A stretch of DNA of 64,000 bases from positions 1 to 64,000 of the forward strand of contig RPFO01000421.1 of NCBI GenBank assembly GCA_009746045.1, written 5' to 3'. A model generated the notes under the pieces. That model was given only the letters and a program-made list of their open reading frames with translations. It was not told where the DNA came from and searched no databases. Shown here one piece after another: positions 34,232 to 43,146 of this stretch. Source of the stretch: Mesostigma viride. Lineage: Eukaryota; Streptophyta; Mesostigmatophyceae; Mesostigmatales; Mesostigmataceae. Made by a program: the position numbers and the translations under genes. Positions within the stretch are counted from its first letter, which is position 1. Each line of letters begins with the position of its first letter.

Positions 34232-35783
34232 AGTTGATGCTTGCAAGTTTCCAGCCTGACATGATCGATCGAGTTCATTTGGTCGCACAAAAATGTTTTA
34301 TTCAAGAGAACAGTGGCAATGGCATCAAACTGCATTGTTTTCCTTTCATTTGTCACCTTTTGAGCTGTAAACAGTCTATTTTGATGGTCTACATGCTGCT
34401 TACAAGTTTCCAGCCTGATCTGAGTTCATTTGTTCAATATTCATATTTGTTTCATGTAAGATAACCGAGAAAATGACAAAAAACTGCACATGTATGCTGT
34501 CACGTGTCACCATTTGAGCTCAGAATGAGCCCAATTTTTGTGGGTGGTCTATTTTTATGGTCTAGATGCTGCCTGCAAGAATCCAGCCTGAAATGAGTTC
34601 ATTTGTTCACTGTTCATATTTGTTTCATGTAAGAAAAGGGGGAAAATGACGAAAAACTGCACATGTATGCGGTCAAATGTCACCATCTGAGCTCAGAATG
34701 AGCCCAATTTTTGTGGGTGGTCTATTTTCATGGTCTAGATGCTGCCTGCAAGAATCCAGCCTGATATGAGTTCATTTGTTCACTATTCATATTTGTTTCA
34801 TGTAAGAAAAGGGGGAAAATGACGAAAAACTGCACATGTATGCGGTCAAATGTCACCATTTGAGCTCAGAATGAGCCCAATTTTTGTGGGTGGTCTATTT
34901 TCATGGTCTAGATGCTGCCTGCAAGAACCCAGCCTGATATGAGTTCATTTGTTCACTGTTCATATTTGTTTCATGTAAGAAAAGGGGGAAAATGACGAAA
35001 AACTGCACATGTATGCTGTCACATGTCACCATTTGAGCTCAGAATGAGCCCAATTTTTGTGGGTGGTCTATTTTCATGGTCTAGATGCTGCCTGCAAGAA
35101 TCCAGCCTGATATGAGTTCATTTGTTCACTATTCATATTTGTTTCATGTAAGAAAAGGGGGAAAATGACGAAAAACTGCACATGTATGCGGTCAAATGTC
35201 ACCATTTGAGCTCAGAATGAGCCCAATTTTTGTGGGTGGTCTATTTTCATGGTCTAGATGCTGCCTGCAAGAACCCAGCCTGATACGAGTTCATTTGTCC
35301 ACTGTTCATATTTGTTTCATGTAAGAAAAGGGGGAAAATGACGAAAAACTGCACATGTATGCTGTCACATGTCACCATTTGAGCTCAGAATGAGCCCAAT
35401 TTTTGTGGGTGGTCTATTTTCATGGTATAAATGCTGCCTGCAAGAATCCAGCCTGATATGAGTTCATTTGTTCACTATTCATATTTGTTTCATGTAAGAA
35501 AAGGGGGAAAATGACGAAAAACTGCACATGTATGCTGTCACATGTCACCATTTGAGCTCAGAATGAGCCCAATTTTTGTGGGTGGTCTATTTTCATGGTA
35601 TAAATGCTGCCTGCAAGAATCCAGCCTGATATGAGTTCATTTGTTCACTATTCATATTTGTTTCATGTAAGAAAAGGGGGAAAATGACGAAAAAACTGCA
35701 CATGTATGCTGTCACATGTCACCATTTGAGCTCAGAATGAGCCCAATTTTTGTGGGTGGTCTATTTTCATGGTCTGAAGGCTG
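34232..35783 (-). repeat. Right foldback arm: about 9 inverted units of the 173-bp repeat
   Basis: GCCTGCAAGAA recurs every 173 bases (34,571, 34,744, 34,917, 35,090 and on), and the units are the reverse complement of the left-arm units. As on the left, the units nearest the core are the most diverged. The two arms could pair over 1.5 kb or more as single strands or as RNA. Confidence 0.95.
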
Positions 35784-35883
35784 GATGACCCCTGCTTTAT
35801 TGACAAATATAAGGATTTAATCACATGTGGAAAAATTGAGTAAAATTTATGAAATTGAGCAAACACTTATGAATCCCCTCTAG

Positions 35884-36008
35884 AAGCTCTAGTCTTTGCT
35901 ACCCCTCCTTCTTCTCCCCCTAAACGGGCTGCATCTGCATCTGCTTCAGATACTCCTCTCACCTTGGAGTTTGGTTCCCTATCCATTACTGTTGTTAAAA
36001 AGGATTGA
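35884..36008 (+). CDS. ORF1, 3' part, separated by the foldback element
   Basis: Deleting 29,247-35,880 and one TAG joins the codon split at 29,246 to this segment in frame. 41 further codons follow to TGA at 36,006-36,008. The tail is Pro/Ser/Ala-rich (TPPSSPPKRAASASASD) and ends in VVKKD. It has no start of its own. Ninety-three bases of T/C-rich sequence separate the stop from the gag ATG. Confidence 0.75.
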
Positions 36009-36101
36009 TTTTAATTTTGTTCCTGCTGCAGACCTTCAAGGTTTTTCCTTTTTCTTTTGTTGCTTTCTTCTTTTGATTCCTATTCCTTTACGTAATTAAA
36101 G

Positions 36102-37850
36102 ATGGATCCAGTGGGTGGAGATATGTCGCCTATACCTACCAATAATAATAATAATAATACTACTAATAACACTAACAATAACAATACTCGTGGTAACCGA
36201 CGGGACTCCTTGGAAACGGTACACCATCTCACTCCTCAAGGTATTCTGCGTACCTCACCTCCTTCTCCTGTTGCTGGTGGTCGCCGTCGTCCCTCAATTA
36301 CCCCACCTACCTATGAACAACGTATTTCCCAAGTCAGATTTAGTGAGGAACCTTCTTTCGTTGTGAACCAGGCCCCTGCCCCTTCTGCAACCTTGGCTCA
36401 CCCCTCCAGCAGGTCCTCACACACTAACAATGCTCCTAGGCCTCCTTCCCACCCTGTGCCTTCAATGCCTGCTATTAACACGGGTCGTACCTCGGCCCCT
36501 GTCGGCCCTTCTGGGCGCCCTAGTGCAGTTCCCTTTTACCCACCTGCTTCCTGGTCCTACCCTGAGACGGCCTATGAGGCTGCCCAGGTTCCTACCCGTG
36601 TGGCTGATTTAGAAGTTAATAATGATTTCAGTACCATGCCCCTAGATGATAGGAATTATGATCATTTTGCCTATTCCTCTCTTCGTGAGCAATATACTGT
36701 CCCCTTCTCCTATGGGCACCATCCTGAAACGGTGGCTCCCTCTAGACCCCTACCCAAGACTTTTCCTATCCCTTCCTTCTATCCCGCTTATGTAGCAGTG
36801 GAAGATAGTGGCCCTATGGGAAAAACTGATTCTTCTAATCCCCCTAAGCCTCCTGCTCTTCCCCTCTTTGCCAACCTTCCTAAGCTGGATGTCAAGTCTA
36901 CCCCTCAACAGTTTTTCACCTTCATTATGTTGCTCACCCAGAACACAGAGTCCTGGCAGAACCACAATAGGTGGCGCCTCTCTGATGCTGTACTAGTTCC
37001 TCATTATCTTACTACCTGCATTACTCCTGAACTTGCTAACCTCATCCAGTGTGAGTCTCTTGCCTCTCATGCCTACCCAAACTCTGTAGCAGAATTGTTC
37101 AAGCGTTTAGAGAACCATTTAGTCCCTCCCGATGCAGATTGGCAGGATAGATTATCCTTTGGCACCTTGCAGCAGGGTACCAAGTCCTTCAAAGAATATA
37201 TGAAAGAGTTTGATGCTCAGATGGTACGAATTAGGGATTTGTCGGGTGCAGAAGTACGTGCTCGCTTCCTTCAGGGCCTCAGTAGACCCTTATTGCGTGA
37301 AGTCAAGCGCCAGTTCTCTGCCTACCGTTTTACTGACCTGCCCCTCAAGCATGTGCGCCAGCATCTTTTACGAGTAGCAGATTTCTTCTCCACACCTTCT
37401 CTTCCTACCCGTTCCCGTATTAATAATATTAGCCTTACCCCTGAGGAGGAGAACTCCTATGTAGAAGAATTAGATATCTGTGTGACTGACCTTTCAGCTC
37501 TGGATGTCTCTCATATTACCTGCTATCATTGTAAGGAAGTAGGTCATCTTAAACGTGAGTGCCCCAAGTTCCTTTCGGGTGCTCCCCCTCATCCCGACGC
37601 TCGCCCTCCTCGTACCCCTCAGCGTGCTCCTATTCGTCCCACTTCAGGACGCATTCCTTCAGCTACCCCTAGTAGGCTGAATGCTGTGCAGACAGGATCC
37701 CCAGGGTTCCCCTATGATAATCAGGCTCCCGCACCCTCTTCAATCCCTCGTGACCCTCCAGCAGTGGCTTTTCCGCCAGGGTCTTCTTCGGGGTTCGTTC
37801 CTATGGATTTGGGGGGGAGGGGGAACAGTAGGCCTGTCAGCCGGGGGTAA
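36102..37850 (+). CDS. gag: Gag polyprotein with CCHC zinc knuckle
   Basis: ATG 36,102 (AAAGATGG) opens a 582-codon frame. The N-terminus is low-complexity, including an Asn run from an (AAT)n tract at 36,141-36,160. Residues about 270-430 form a retrotransposon-gag capsid-like region (FKRLENHLVPPDADWQDRLS, then FGTLQQGTKSFKEYMKEFDA, then FLQGLSRPLLREVKRQF). Near residue 475 is CYHCKEVGHLKREC, a CX2CX4HX4C nucleocapsid knuckle that binds RNA. The frame ends just after a G7-A-G5 tract (about 37,810-37,823), where protease continues in another frame. Confidence 0.9.
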   Translation: MDPVGGDMSPIPTNNNNNNTTNNTNNNNTRGNRRDSLETVHHLTPQGILRTSPPSPVAGGRRRPSITPPTYEQRISQVRFSEEPSFVVNQAPAPSATLAHPSSRSSHTNNAPRPPSHPVPSMPAINTGRTSAPVGPSGRPSAVPFYPPASWSYPETAYEAAQVPTRVADLEVNNDFSTMPLDDRNYDHFAYSSLREQYTVPFSYGHHPETVAPSRPLPKTFPIPSFYPAYVAVEDSGPMGKTDSSNPPKPPALPLFANLPKLDVKSTPQQFFTFIMLLTQNTESWQNHNRWRLSDAVLVPHYLTTCITPELANLIQCESLASHAYPNSVAELFKRLENHLVPPDADWQDRLSFGTLQQGTKSFKEYMKEFDAQMVRIRDLSGAEVRARFLQGLSRPLLREVKRQFSAYRFTDLPLKHVRQHLLRVADFFSTPSLPTRSRINNISLTPEEENSYVEELDICVTDLSALDVSHITCYHCKEVGHLKRECPKFLSGAPPHPDARPPRTPQRAPIRPTSGRIPSATPSRLNAVQTGSPGFPYDNQAPAPSSIPRDPPAVAFPPGSSSGFVPMDLGGRGNSRPVSRG

Positions 37851-38439
37851 CCTGGACAGGTCCTTAGATAGTACCCCAGATAATAATTTTTGCTTGCCTG
37901 TTTTTATAACCTCTGTAGGAGCTGAATCATCCCTACCACTACGTGTGCGTCCTCTTATGTTCTTGAATGGTGGCTTAACCGTCCCTCATACTGTTGTAGA
38001 CCCCTTCCTGCATGCTGATGAACTCTTGAATGTCTCTGTGTTAGTGGATAGCGGTGCGGCTAGCTCCTTTGTGAGCGAGGCCCTAGTTAGGCGTTTAGGA
38101 CTAGTCCCTACCCCTCACACAAAAACTGTCACTGTCCATTATGCTGACGGTCGCACCAGTCATTCCCCGGGTACGGTGTCCCTTCCCCTGGTCATACAAG
38201 GACGTACGGTCAACCTGACGGCCACTATAGGCCCTATCACTACAGCTGATGTATTACTAGGATTAGATTGGCATCAGGATAATAAAATCACTATTAATTA
38301 TGATACTATGGTCATTTGGTTTCCAGATAGCTCCTACTGGGTACCAGAACGTCATTATAGATTAGAAAATTTATCCTTGGTAGATATTACTCCTCCTACA
38401 CCTGTTGATCCTCCTGTAGACCTATACCTGAAGTATTAA
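37824..38439 (+). CDS. Retropepsin-type aspartic protease
   Basis: In the +1 frame relative to gag after the G-rich tract. The active site is VLVDSGAASSFVSEALV (Asp codon at 38,047), and the second conserved element is ADVLLGLDWHQDNKITINYD, matching the I/L-L-G-x-D flap-side motif of Ty3 proteases. It would process the Gag-Pol polyprotein. The frame stops at 38,439. A short protein-like run in a further frame (EVLMSNDELRSELKNMDTYY, 38,430-38,496) links to RT, so two frame changes lie between protease and RT. Confidence 0.85.
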
Positions 38440-38491
38440 TGTCCAATGACGAATTACGTTCTGAACTAAAGAATATGGATACCTATTATGT

Positions 38492-40465
38492 ATGTTCCTT
38501 CAGTTAGAAGTACAAGAGATACCTATCACTAATAATAGTGTGGATATAGATGTAAATACAGTGGATACAATAGGAGTGGGATTTACTGAAAATGAAATAG
38601 TAAGATACATGGCTGTGATAGATTCCTCAAAAGTATTTGAAGAAAAGACTCCTTCTTATCCTCCTCCTCGTTCTGTTTTACACCGTGTAGTTATCAAGGA
38701 CGGTGCAGTTCCTACGCACTCTCCGATGTATAGAATGGGCCCTACAGAATTAAAGGAACTAAAACAGATTTTAGTATCACTATTAGAAGCAGGATTGATA
38801 GAGCCTAGTAACTCCCCCTACTCCGCTGGTGTCCTGTTAGTTCCTAAACCAAATGGCAAGTTTCGCCTAGTTACTGATTATAGGAAGCTAAACGATATTA
38901 CTGTGAAGTCTAAATACCCTCTACCTCGTATTGATGATATATTTAATAAGGTTAAAGGTTCTACCTGTTTCACAGTACTAGATTGTGCGGATGGTTTTTG
39001 GCAACTACGTATAGCTCCTGAGGATTGCCACAAAACCGCCTTTGCTACCCCTTTTGGGCATTACCAGTTTAGAGTAGCGGCTATGGGACTCTGTAACTCT
39101 CCTGCCTCTTTCCAAATGTTAATGAATGAAGTGCTTAGACCTGTTATGGGAAATTCCCACCTTCCTCAAGTGTCCTCTGATTTAAAGGATCCTTCCTTCT
39201 CCTCTGTTTCTTTATCTGAGCATGACCGTTCTTGTGCTCAAGCTTACTTAGATGATATCCTTATTTATTCTCCTGATTTTGAAACGCACCTACGTGATTT
39301 AAAGAAAGTATTAGAAATCATGGCTGAAAATTCTTTATGGGCGCGCCGTGCTAAAGTTCGCTCTGGTAGAAGTGTCCCATTCTTAGGGCACGTTCTGTCA
39401 GATGCCGGGGTCGCTACCGACCCGGATAAGACTAAGTCAATTCAGGAATGGCCTACCCCTACCGACGTTAAAGGTGTACGTAGTTTTCTAGGAATTGCTT
39501 CTTACTATAGGCGTTTTATCCCGCGTTTCGCAACTATAGCAGCTCCTATTAATCATCTATTAAAGAAGGATATCCCCTTTGTTTGGAGTAGTGAATGTCA
39601 GTCGGCTTTTCAGTGTCTAAAATCCCTACTCCTCTCCCCTCCTGTACTCATCCTACCGGATACTACTAAACCCTTTGTTGTAGCCACAGATGCTAGCAAG
39701 GTAGCTATAGGGGGCGTCCTTCTCCAGGATCAGGGTCAGGGCTTACAGCCAATCGAGTATATCTCTAGGACAATGCTTCCTGCGGAGCGTAACTATCCCG
39801 TCCACCAGCAAGAACTATTAGCTGTGGTGTACTGTTGCCACGCGTGGCAGCACTTTCTTAAAGGTGCTCAATTTGATGTTTGTCTGAATGAACCCTGTGA
39901 GATTGATCCTTATAGATTAGTTATCCAGACAGATCACCGCCCTCTTACCCATCTTCTCTCACAACCCAACCTTACCCCTCGTCAAGCGCGCTGGATGGAG
40001 TTTTTAGCACAGTTCTCCCCTTTTAAACTTCAGTATGTTAAGGGTGTAGATAACATAGTACCAGATGCACTCTCTCGTCGTGCAGATTACTCCTTTTTCG
40101 AGGACCTTGATGTTCTCAATACTACTCTAGTTCCTACTACTATGGGTGTAACCCCGTATGGTGAACTACCTGATGATGAATCCTATGCCTACCTCTTTCA
40201 TACAGCTGTTCGCATGCCTGATCTCCTTTCTCACGTAGGACTCTCTCTCCCGTGTGAGGCCCTTCCTGTGGTCTCGGTGGGGGGGGAGGGGAAAAATAAA
40301 ATTTCTATACCGCTTAGCCATATAGCGACTAGGTCAGGAAAGTCTTATGAACACATAGTCCCTCTAGGACCTCCCCTTCTCTTTGGCAAGGCGGTAGGAG
40401 ATCTCTTTAAACCTGTTCTGGATACCTCTGTAGCGATGCCTACCTCTGATCTCGAACGTTATTAG
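38492..40465 (+). CDS. Reverse transcriptase and RNase H
   Basis: 657 codons. RT motifs: KPNGKFRLVTDYRKLNDITV, FTVLDCADGFWQLRIAPED (catalytic Asp), FRVAAMGLCNSPASFQMLMN, and catalytic YLDDILIY at 39,245-39,268. RNase H follows with VVATDASKVAIGGVL, HQQELLAVVYCCHAWQHFL, and DHRPLTHLLSQPNLTPRQAR up to PDALSRRADY. About 30 residues (roughly GNSHLPQVSSDLKDPSF through EHDRS) are inserted between the FQMLMN helix and the YLDD strand. A further stretch (DVCLNEPCEIDPYRL) lengthens RNase H before TDHRPL. The frame ends at 40,465; integrase continues one frame over. Confidence 0.95.
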   Translation: MFLQLEVQEIPITNNSVDIDVNTVDTIGVGFTENEIVRYMAVIDSSKVFEEKTPSYPPPRSVLHRVVIKDGAVPTHSPMYRMGPTELKELKQILVSLLEAGLIEPSNSPYSAGVLLVPKPNGKFRLVTDYRKLNDITVKSKYPLPRIDDIFNKVKGSTCFTVLDCADGFWQLRIAPEDCHKTAFATPFGHYQFRVAAMGLCNSPASFQMLMNEVLRPVMGNSHLPQVSSDLKDPSFSSVSLSEHDRSCAQAYLDDILIYSPDFETHLRDLKKVLEIMAENSLWARRAKVRSGRSVPFLGHVLSDAGVATDPDKTKSIQEWPTPTDVKGVRSFLGIASYYRRFIPRFATIAAPINHLLKKDIPFVWSSECQSAFQCLKSLLLSPPVLILPDTTKPFVVATDASKVAIGGVLLQDQGQGLQPIEYISRTMLPAERNYPVHQQELLAVVYCCHAWQHFLKGAQFDVCLNEPCEIDPYRLVIQTDHRPLTHLLSQPNLTPRQARWMEFLAQFSPFKLQYVKGVDNIVPDALSRRADYSFFEDLDVLNTTLVPTTMGVTPYGELPDDESYAYLFHTAVRMPDLLSHVGLSLPCEALPVVSVGGEGKNKISIPLSHIATRSGKSYEHIVPLGPPLLFGKAVGDLFKPVLDTSVAMPTSDLERY

Positions 40466-40466
40466 T

Positions 40467-41158
40467 AGATTTACGGCCACTGAGCCGGAAGCATTAGCTG
40501 CCATTGCTGCCCATCCCCAACAATTAGGCAAGCACCCTTGTAAATTTGTAGGTGGATTTTTATATGTGCAGATAGCAGATTCTCCCCCTCAATGGCGCCT
40601 GTATGTCCCTCCTATCTGTCGCTCCTCCTTGCTCTTTGAGTTGCATGACTTAGCTGCTCACCAGGGTGGTAAACGGGTACGGGACCTAGTAGCCCGCTCT
40701 TACTACTGGCCTTCCCTTTTAAAGGATGTAGATGAGTATGTTAGAACCTGTCAATCTTGCCAGGAGATGAAACCCAACAATGTAGGACAGATAGCAGAGC
40801 CTAGGACCTTACCTGATCCCATCATGCCGTGGGACTCCATTATGATGGATTTTGTAGGACCTTTTAGGAAGAATGATAGAGGTAACGCCCAGATCCTTGT
40901 TTTTGTAGATCGTTTTACTCGTATGTGTCATCTCGTGCCGTGTCCCTTAGAACTCACCGCACGCGATTGCGCACGCCTATACCTTAATAACGTATATAGA
41001 TATCATGGTTTGAGTAGGCAGTTTATTAGTGATAAGGATAAGTTATTCACTTCTGATTTTTGGCAGCAGTTCTTCGCTGCTATCGGTACCAAGGTCACCT
41101 TCGGTACTGCCTACCACTCCTCCTCGTCTCATTTAGTAGAACGTTTGAATAGGTAGTG
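40467..41158 (+). CDS. Integrase, zinc-binding and catalytic core
   Basis: The frame opens before 40,467 and reaches the stop at 41,156. The zinc-binding domain reads LHDLAAHQGGKRVRDLVARS and YYWPSLLKDVDEYVRTCQSC (HHCC). The core has the D,D,E triad in MMDFVGPFRKNDRG, FISDKDKLFTSDFWQQFF and HLVERLNR. All three acidic residues are present. The frame breaks immediately after the catalytic Glu, at AATAGGTAGTGG, and resumes in another frame as EEALRHYVNGSGSDW. Confidence 0.9.
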
Positions 41159-41365
41159 GAAGAAGCTCTGCGTCACTATGTGAATGGCTCTGGGAGTGAT
41201 TGGGAGGATTACCTATGTTTGGTAGAGTTTTCCCTTAACAATTGCCCTCAGGCTGCGCATGGTTATACGCCCTTCTTCTTAGATACTGGTAGACAACCTC
41301 TTACCCCTACCTCTCTTTTAGCTAGTCCTTTAAGGGACAAGGATGATGTGTCCCGGATACTGTAG
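41159..41365 (+). CDS. Integrase continuation after a frameshift
   Basis: Reads EEALRHYVNGSGSDWEDYLC, then LVEFSLNNCPQAAHGYTPFF, then LDTGRQPLTP. This is the standard region after the DDE core of gypsy integrases. The stop at 41,365 is followed by another frame change. Confidence 0.8.
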   Translation, partial: EEALRHYVNGSGSDWEDYLCLVEFSLNNCPQAAHGYTPFFLDTGRQPLTPTSLLASPLRDKDDVSRIL

Positions 41366-41619
41366 AAGGTGTGCAGGCGTTATTAGATAAGATGAAGAAT
41401 GCACACGACAACGCTATTGCAGGGTACCATAGGGCGCAGGCCAAATACCTTGCTAGGTTGCGTGCCTCATTAGATAGAAGAGCACCTGAGATAGAAATAG
41501 GAGATTTAGTCTTAGTAGAAGGCCCCCGTGTTGGCCGCTTCGCTCATAAGTTCGAAGCTGAACTGAAAGTGAAACTTAGGCCCGCCTTCTTAGGACCTTC
41601 CGTGTGTTGTCTAGAGTAG
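41366..41619 (+). CDS. Integrase C-terminal (GPY/F-like) region
   Basis: Reads VQALLDKMKNAHDNAIAGYH, AQAKYLARLRASLDRRAPEI and EIGDLVLVEGPRVGRFAHKF, then KLRPAFLGPSV. This matches the K-L-x-x-x-x-x-G-P-F/Y module of gypsy integrases. The frame ends at 41,619 and moves on by one base. Confidence 0.8.
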
Positions 41620-41962
41620 GTAATTTTCTGTATGAGATAGATATTCCTACCTCTTGGCAGACCCACTCTCGCACCTTTCATAGAAGCCAGCTGAAGCTCT
41701 ATCATCAGAGCACGTTCGCTGGTAGAGAATTGGCCCCTGCCCCTTTAGAGCATAACCCGGATACTGGTGAGGTAGAGGATGAGGTAGAGGGTATCGTGGC
41801 CCATAGAGATATCAAAAAGGCCGCGGTACCCAGCGCCAGTATAAGGTGAAGTGGATGTATGCTCGTAGTGAGTAGATAAGGTCTGGTATACTGAGAGTGA
41901 GCTAGATGGGTGTAGTCGCCTGCTGCAGGAGTATAAAACCCTGCATAAGCTCTAGTTGTAGA
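41604..41962 (+). CDS. Integrase tail with a frameshifted chromodomain
   Basis: The frame to 41,849 gives GNFLYEIDIPTSWQTHSRTF and HRSQLKLYHQST, then EVEDEVEGIVAHRDIKKA. After frame changes near 41,830 and 41,872 the chromodomain continues as YKVKWMYARS, then VWYTESELDG, then LLQEYKTLHKL. E-V-E-x-I-x-x-H/R ... Y-x-V-K-W ... W/Y-x-x-E-x-x-L is the chromodomain pattern that directs chromoviruses to methylated histone H3. It is broken in this copy by two small indels. Confidence 0.8.
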
Positions 41963-42030
41963 CCTTCTCCTCTCTTATGTTATGTCTGCTGTCGACGGTG
42001 GTTGGTTGTCCCCTCCCCTCCGCAGCCGTC

Positions 42031-43146
42031 ATGTCAGAGCCTACCCCTCCGGCTGAGAGCTCGCTGCCGTCCCCGCCCCACCGGACCCTGAGCTGTATTT
42101 CGAGGCCCTTCCGGGCCGCTGGGTGTCGCGATCAGTTACCCGGGTGGCGTGGTGCAGCCGGCCCTTCAGGCCCAACATGCGGGCTTAGTCAGGGCGGCCC
42201 TCTTCGGGGTCACGTGGTATGGTCCTTCCCCTGATGAGCCGCACCAGCTTGTCCTGCACGGGTTCGATGATGCCGGACACTGTTTGTTGGGGTGTGGTTC
42301 CAGCTGTCCCGCCTTGGGGCAGATAGATGCGGTTCTCCGGTGTTGCCGTGTGTTCTCCTACCTCTCCACTCCTGTGGGCCGTACCTGCCTACGGGAGGTG
42401 TTCCCGTGGCTTCCAGCTGAGGGTGATGCTGAGGTAGACGAGAACCCCTGCGACCTTTTACGGGCCGTAGAGTTCATGGAGATAGCTGATCAGTCGGCGG
42501 GACTAGCGGTTAGTGGTCCTACCCCTTCGGGCGCCCCAGCCGAGGTACATTATACTCCAGATTATTCTGCCTCGAGCGCTGCGTCCGCCTCCTCGGCGTC
42601 TGTTCCTCCCTCTCCGGTCCCGTCGTCCCCTCGGTCGACCCGGGATGTCGCAGTGGAGCCTACCCCTTCGGGTTTGCCTGATCCTCTTTCGGCGACGGTC
42701 TCGGCTATGCAGGCTCAGATCCAGTCTTTGACCACGGCGTTTGGGGCCTTCCTTGCGGCCCAGGCGCAGGTCCCGGCCACGCCGGCTGGATCCGCGCCCC
42801 CTACCCCTTCTGTCGCCCCGGCGACTACGGCTTCGCCCGCGCCCCCGCCTGCGCCCGCGGTCGCTGTGGTTCCGGCGGCTCCTGCGACTCCTGCTGCCTC
42901 TGCGCCTGTTACCGCTGTACCTGCGCCTACGCGGGAGTCTCCTGCCCCTGTTAGCTCGCCCTCCGTCGCTGCTTCCGAGCCTCCTCCCGCTCAGGCGCAG
43001 ACGTCGCGGGGTTTCTTTGGCGATACTAGCGGGCTTCCCAGACTTTGGGAGGGTGGTCCTCCGCAGAGGATTCCGGTTCCTGACTGGGCCTGGATGGTAG
43101 TCAATCTTATGCAGGACTGCCTGTCCCTACGGGCCCCATTTTCAAC
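42031..43146 (+). CDS. ORF3, N-terminal part (unknown, GC-rich)
   Basis: ATG 42,031 (GTCATGTCAGAG) gives MSEPTPPAES. After a frame change near 42,120-42,140 an open frame reads ISYPGGVVQPALQAQHAGLV and RAALFGVTWYGPSPDEPHQL. This looks like a folded N-terminal domain of about 140 residues, followed by a long Ser/Pro/Ala-rich linker. A QAQIQSLTTAFGAFLAAQAQ segment could form a short coiled coil. Its GC-rich codon use contrasts sharply with the AT-richer gag-pol. It sits where some gypsy elements carry env or an extra ORF, but I see no signal peptide or membrane segment. Confidence 0.6.

Larger units (their letters stand above)
29247..35880 (+). mobile_element. Nested foldback-type transposon with two spliced genes
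   Basis: It is 6,634 bp. The ends are inverted, GAGGGGATTCATAGGTGTTT at the left and the same sequence with one change (A for the G at position 14) in reverse complement at the right, about 30 bp. The element is flanked by TAG on each side (29,244-29,246 and 35,881-35,883). Inside the ends, the arms are inverted arrays of a 173-bp repeat, about 12 units at the left and 9 at the right, as in Drosophila FB-type foldback elements. The core (31,321-34,209) has no recognisable transposase but holds a Tudor-like gene, a 6 x 109-bp repeat and a PHD-finger gene. A 3-bp duplication suggests PIF/Harbinger- or CACTA-type mobilisation; the TIR does not start with CACTA. Confidence 0.85.
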
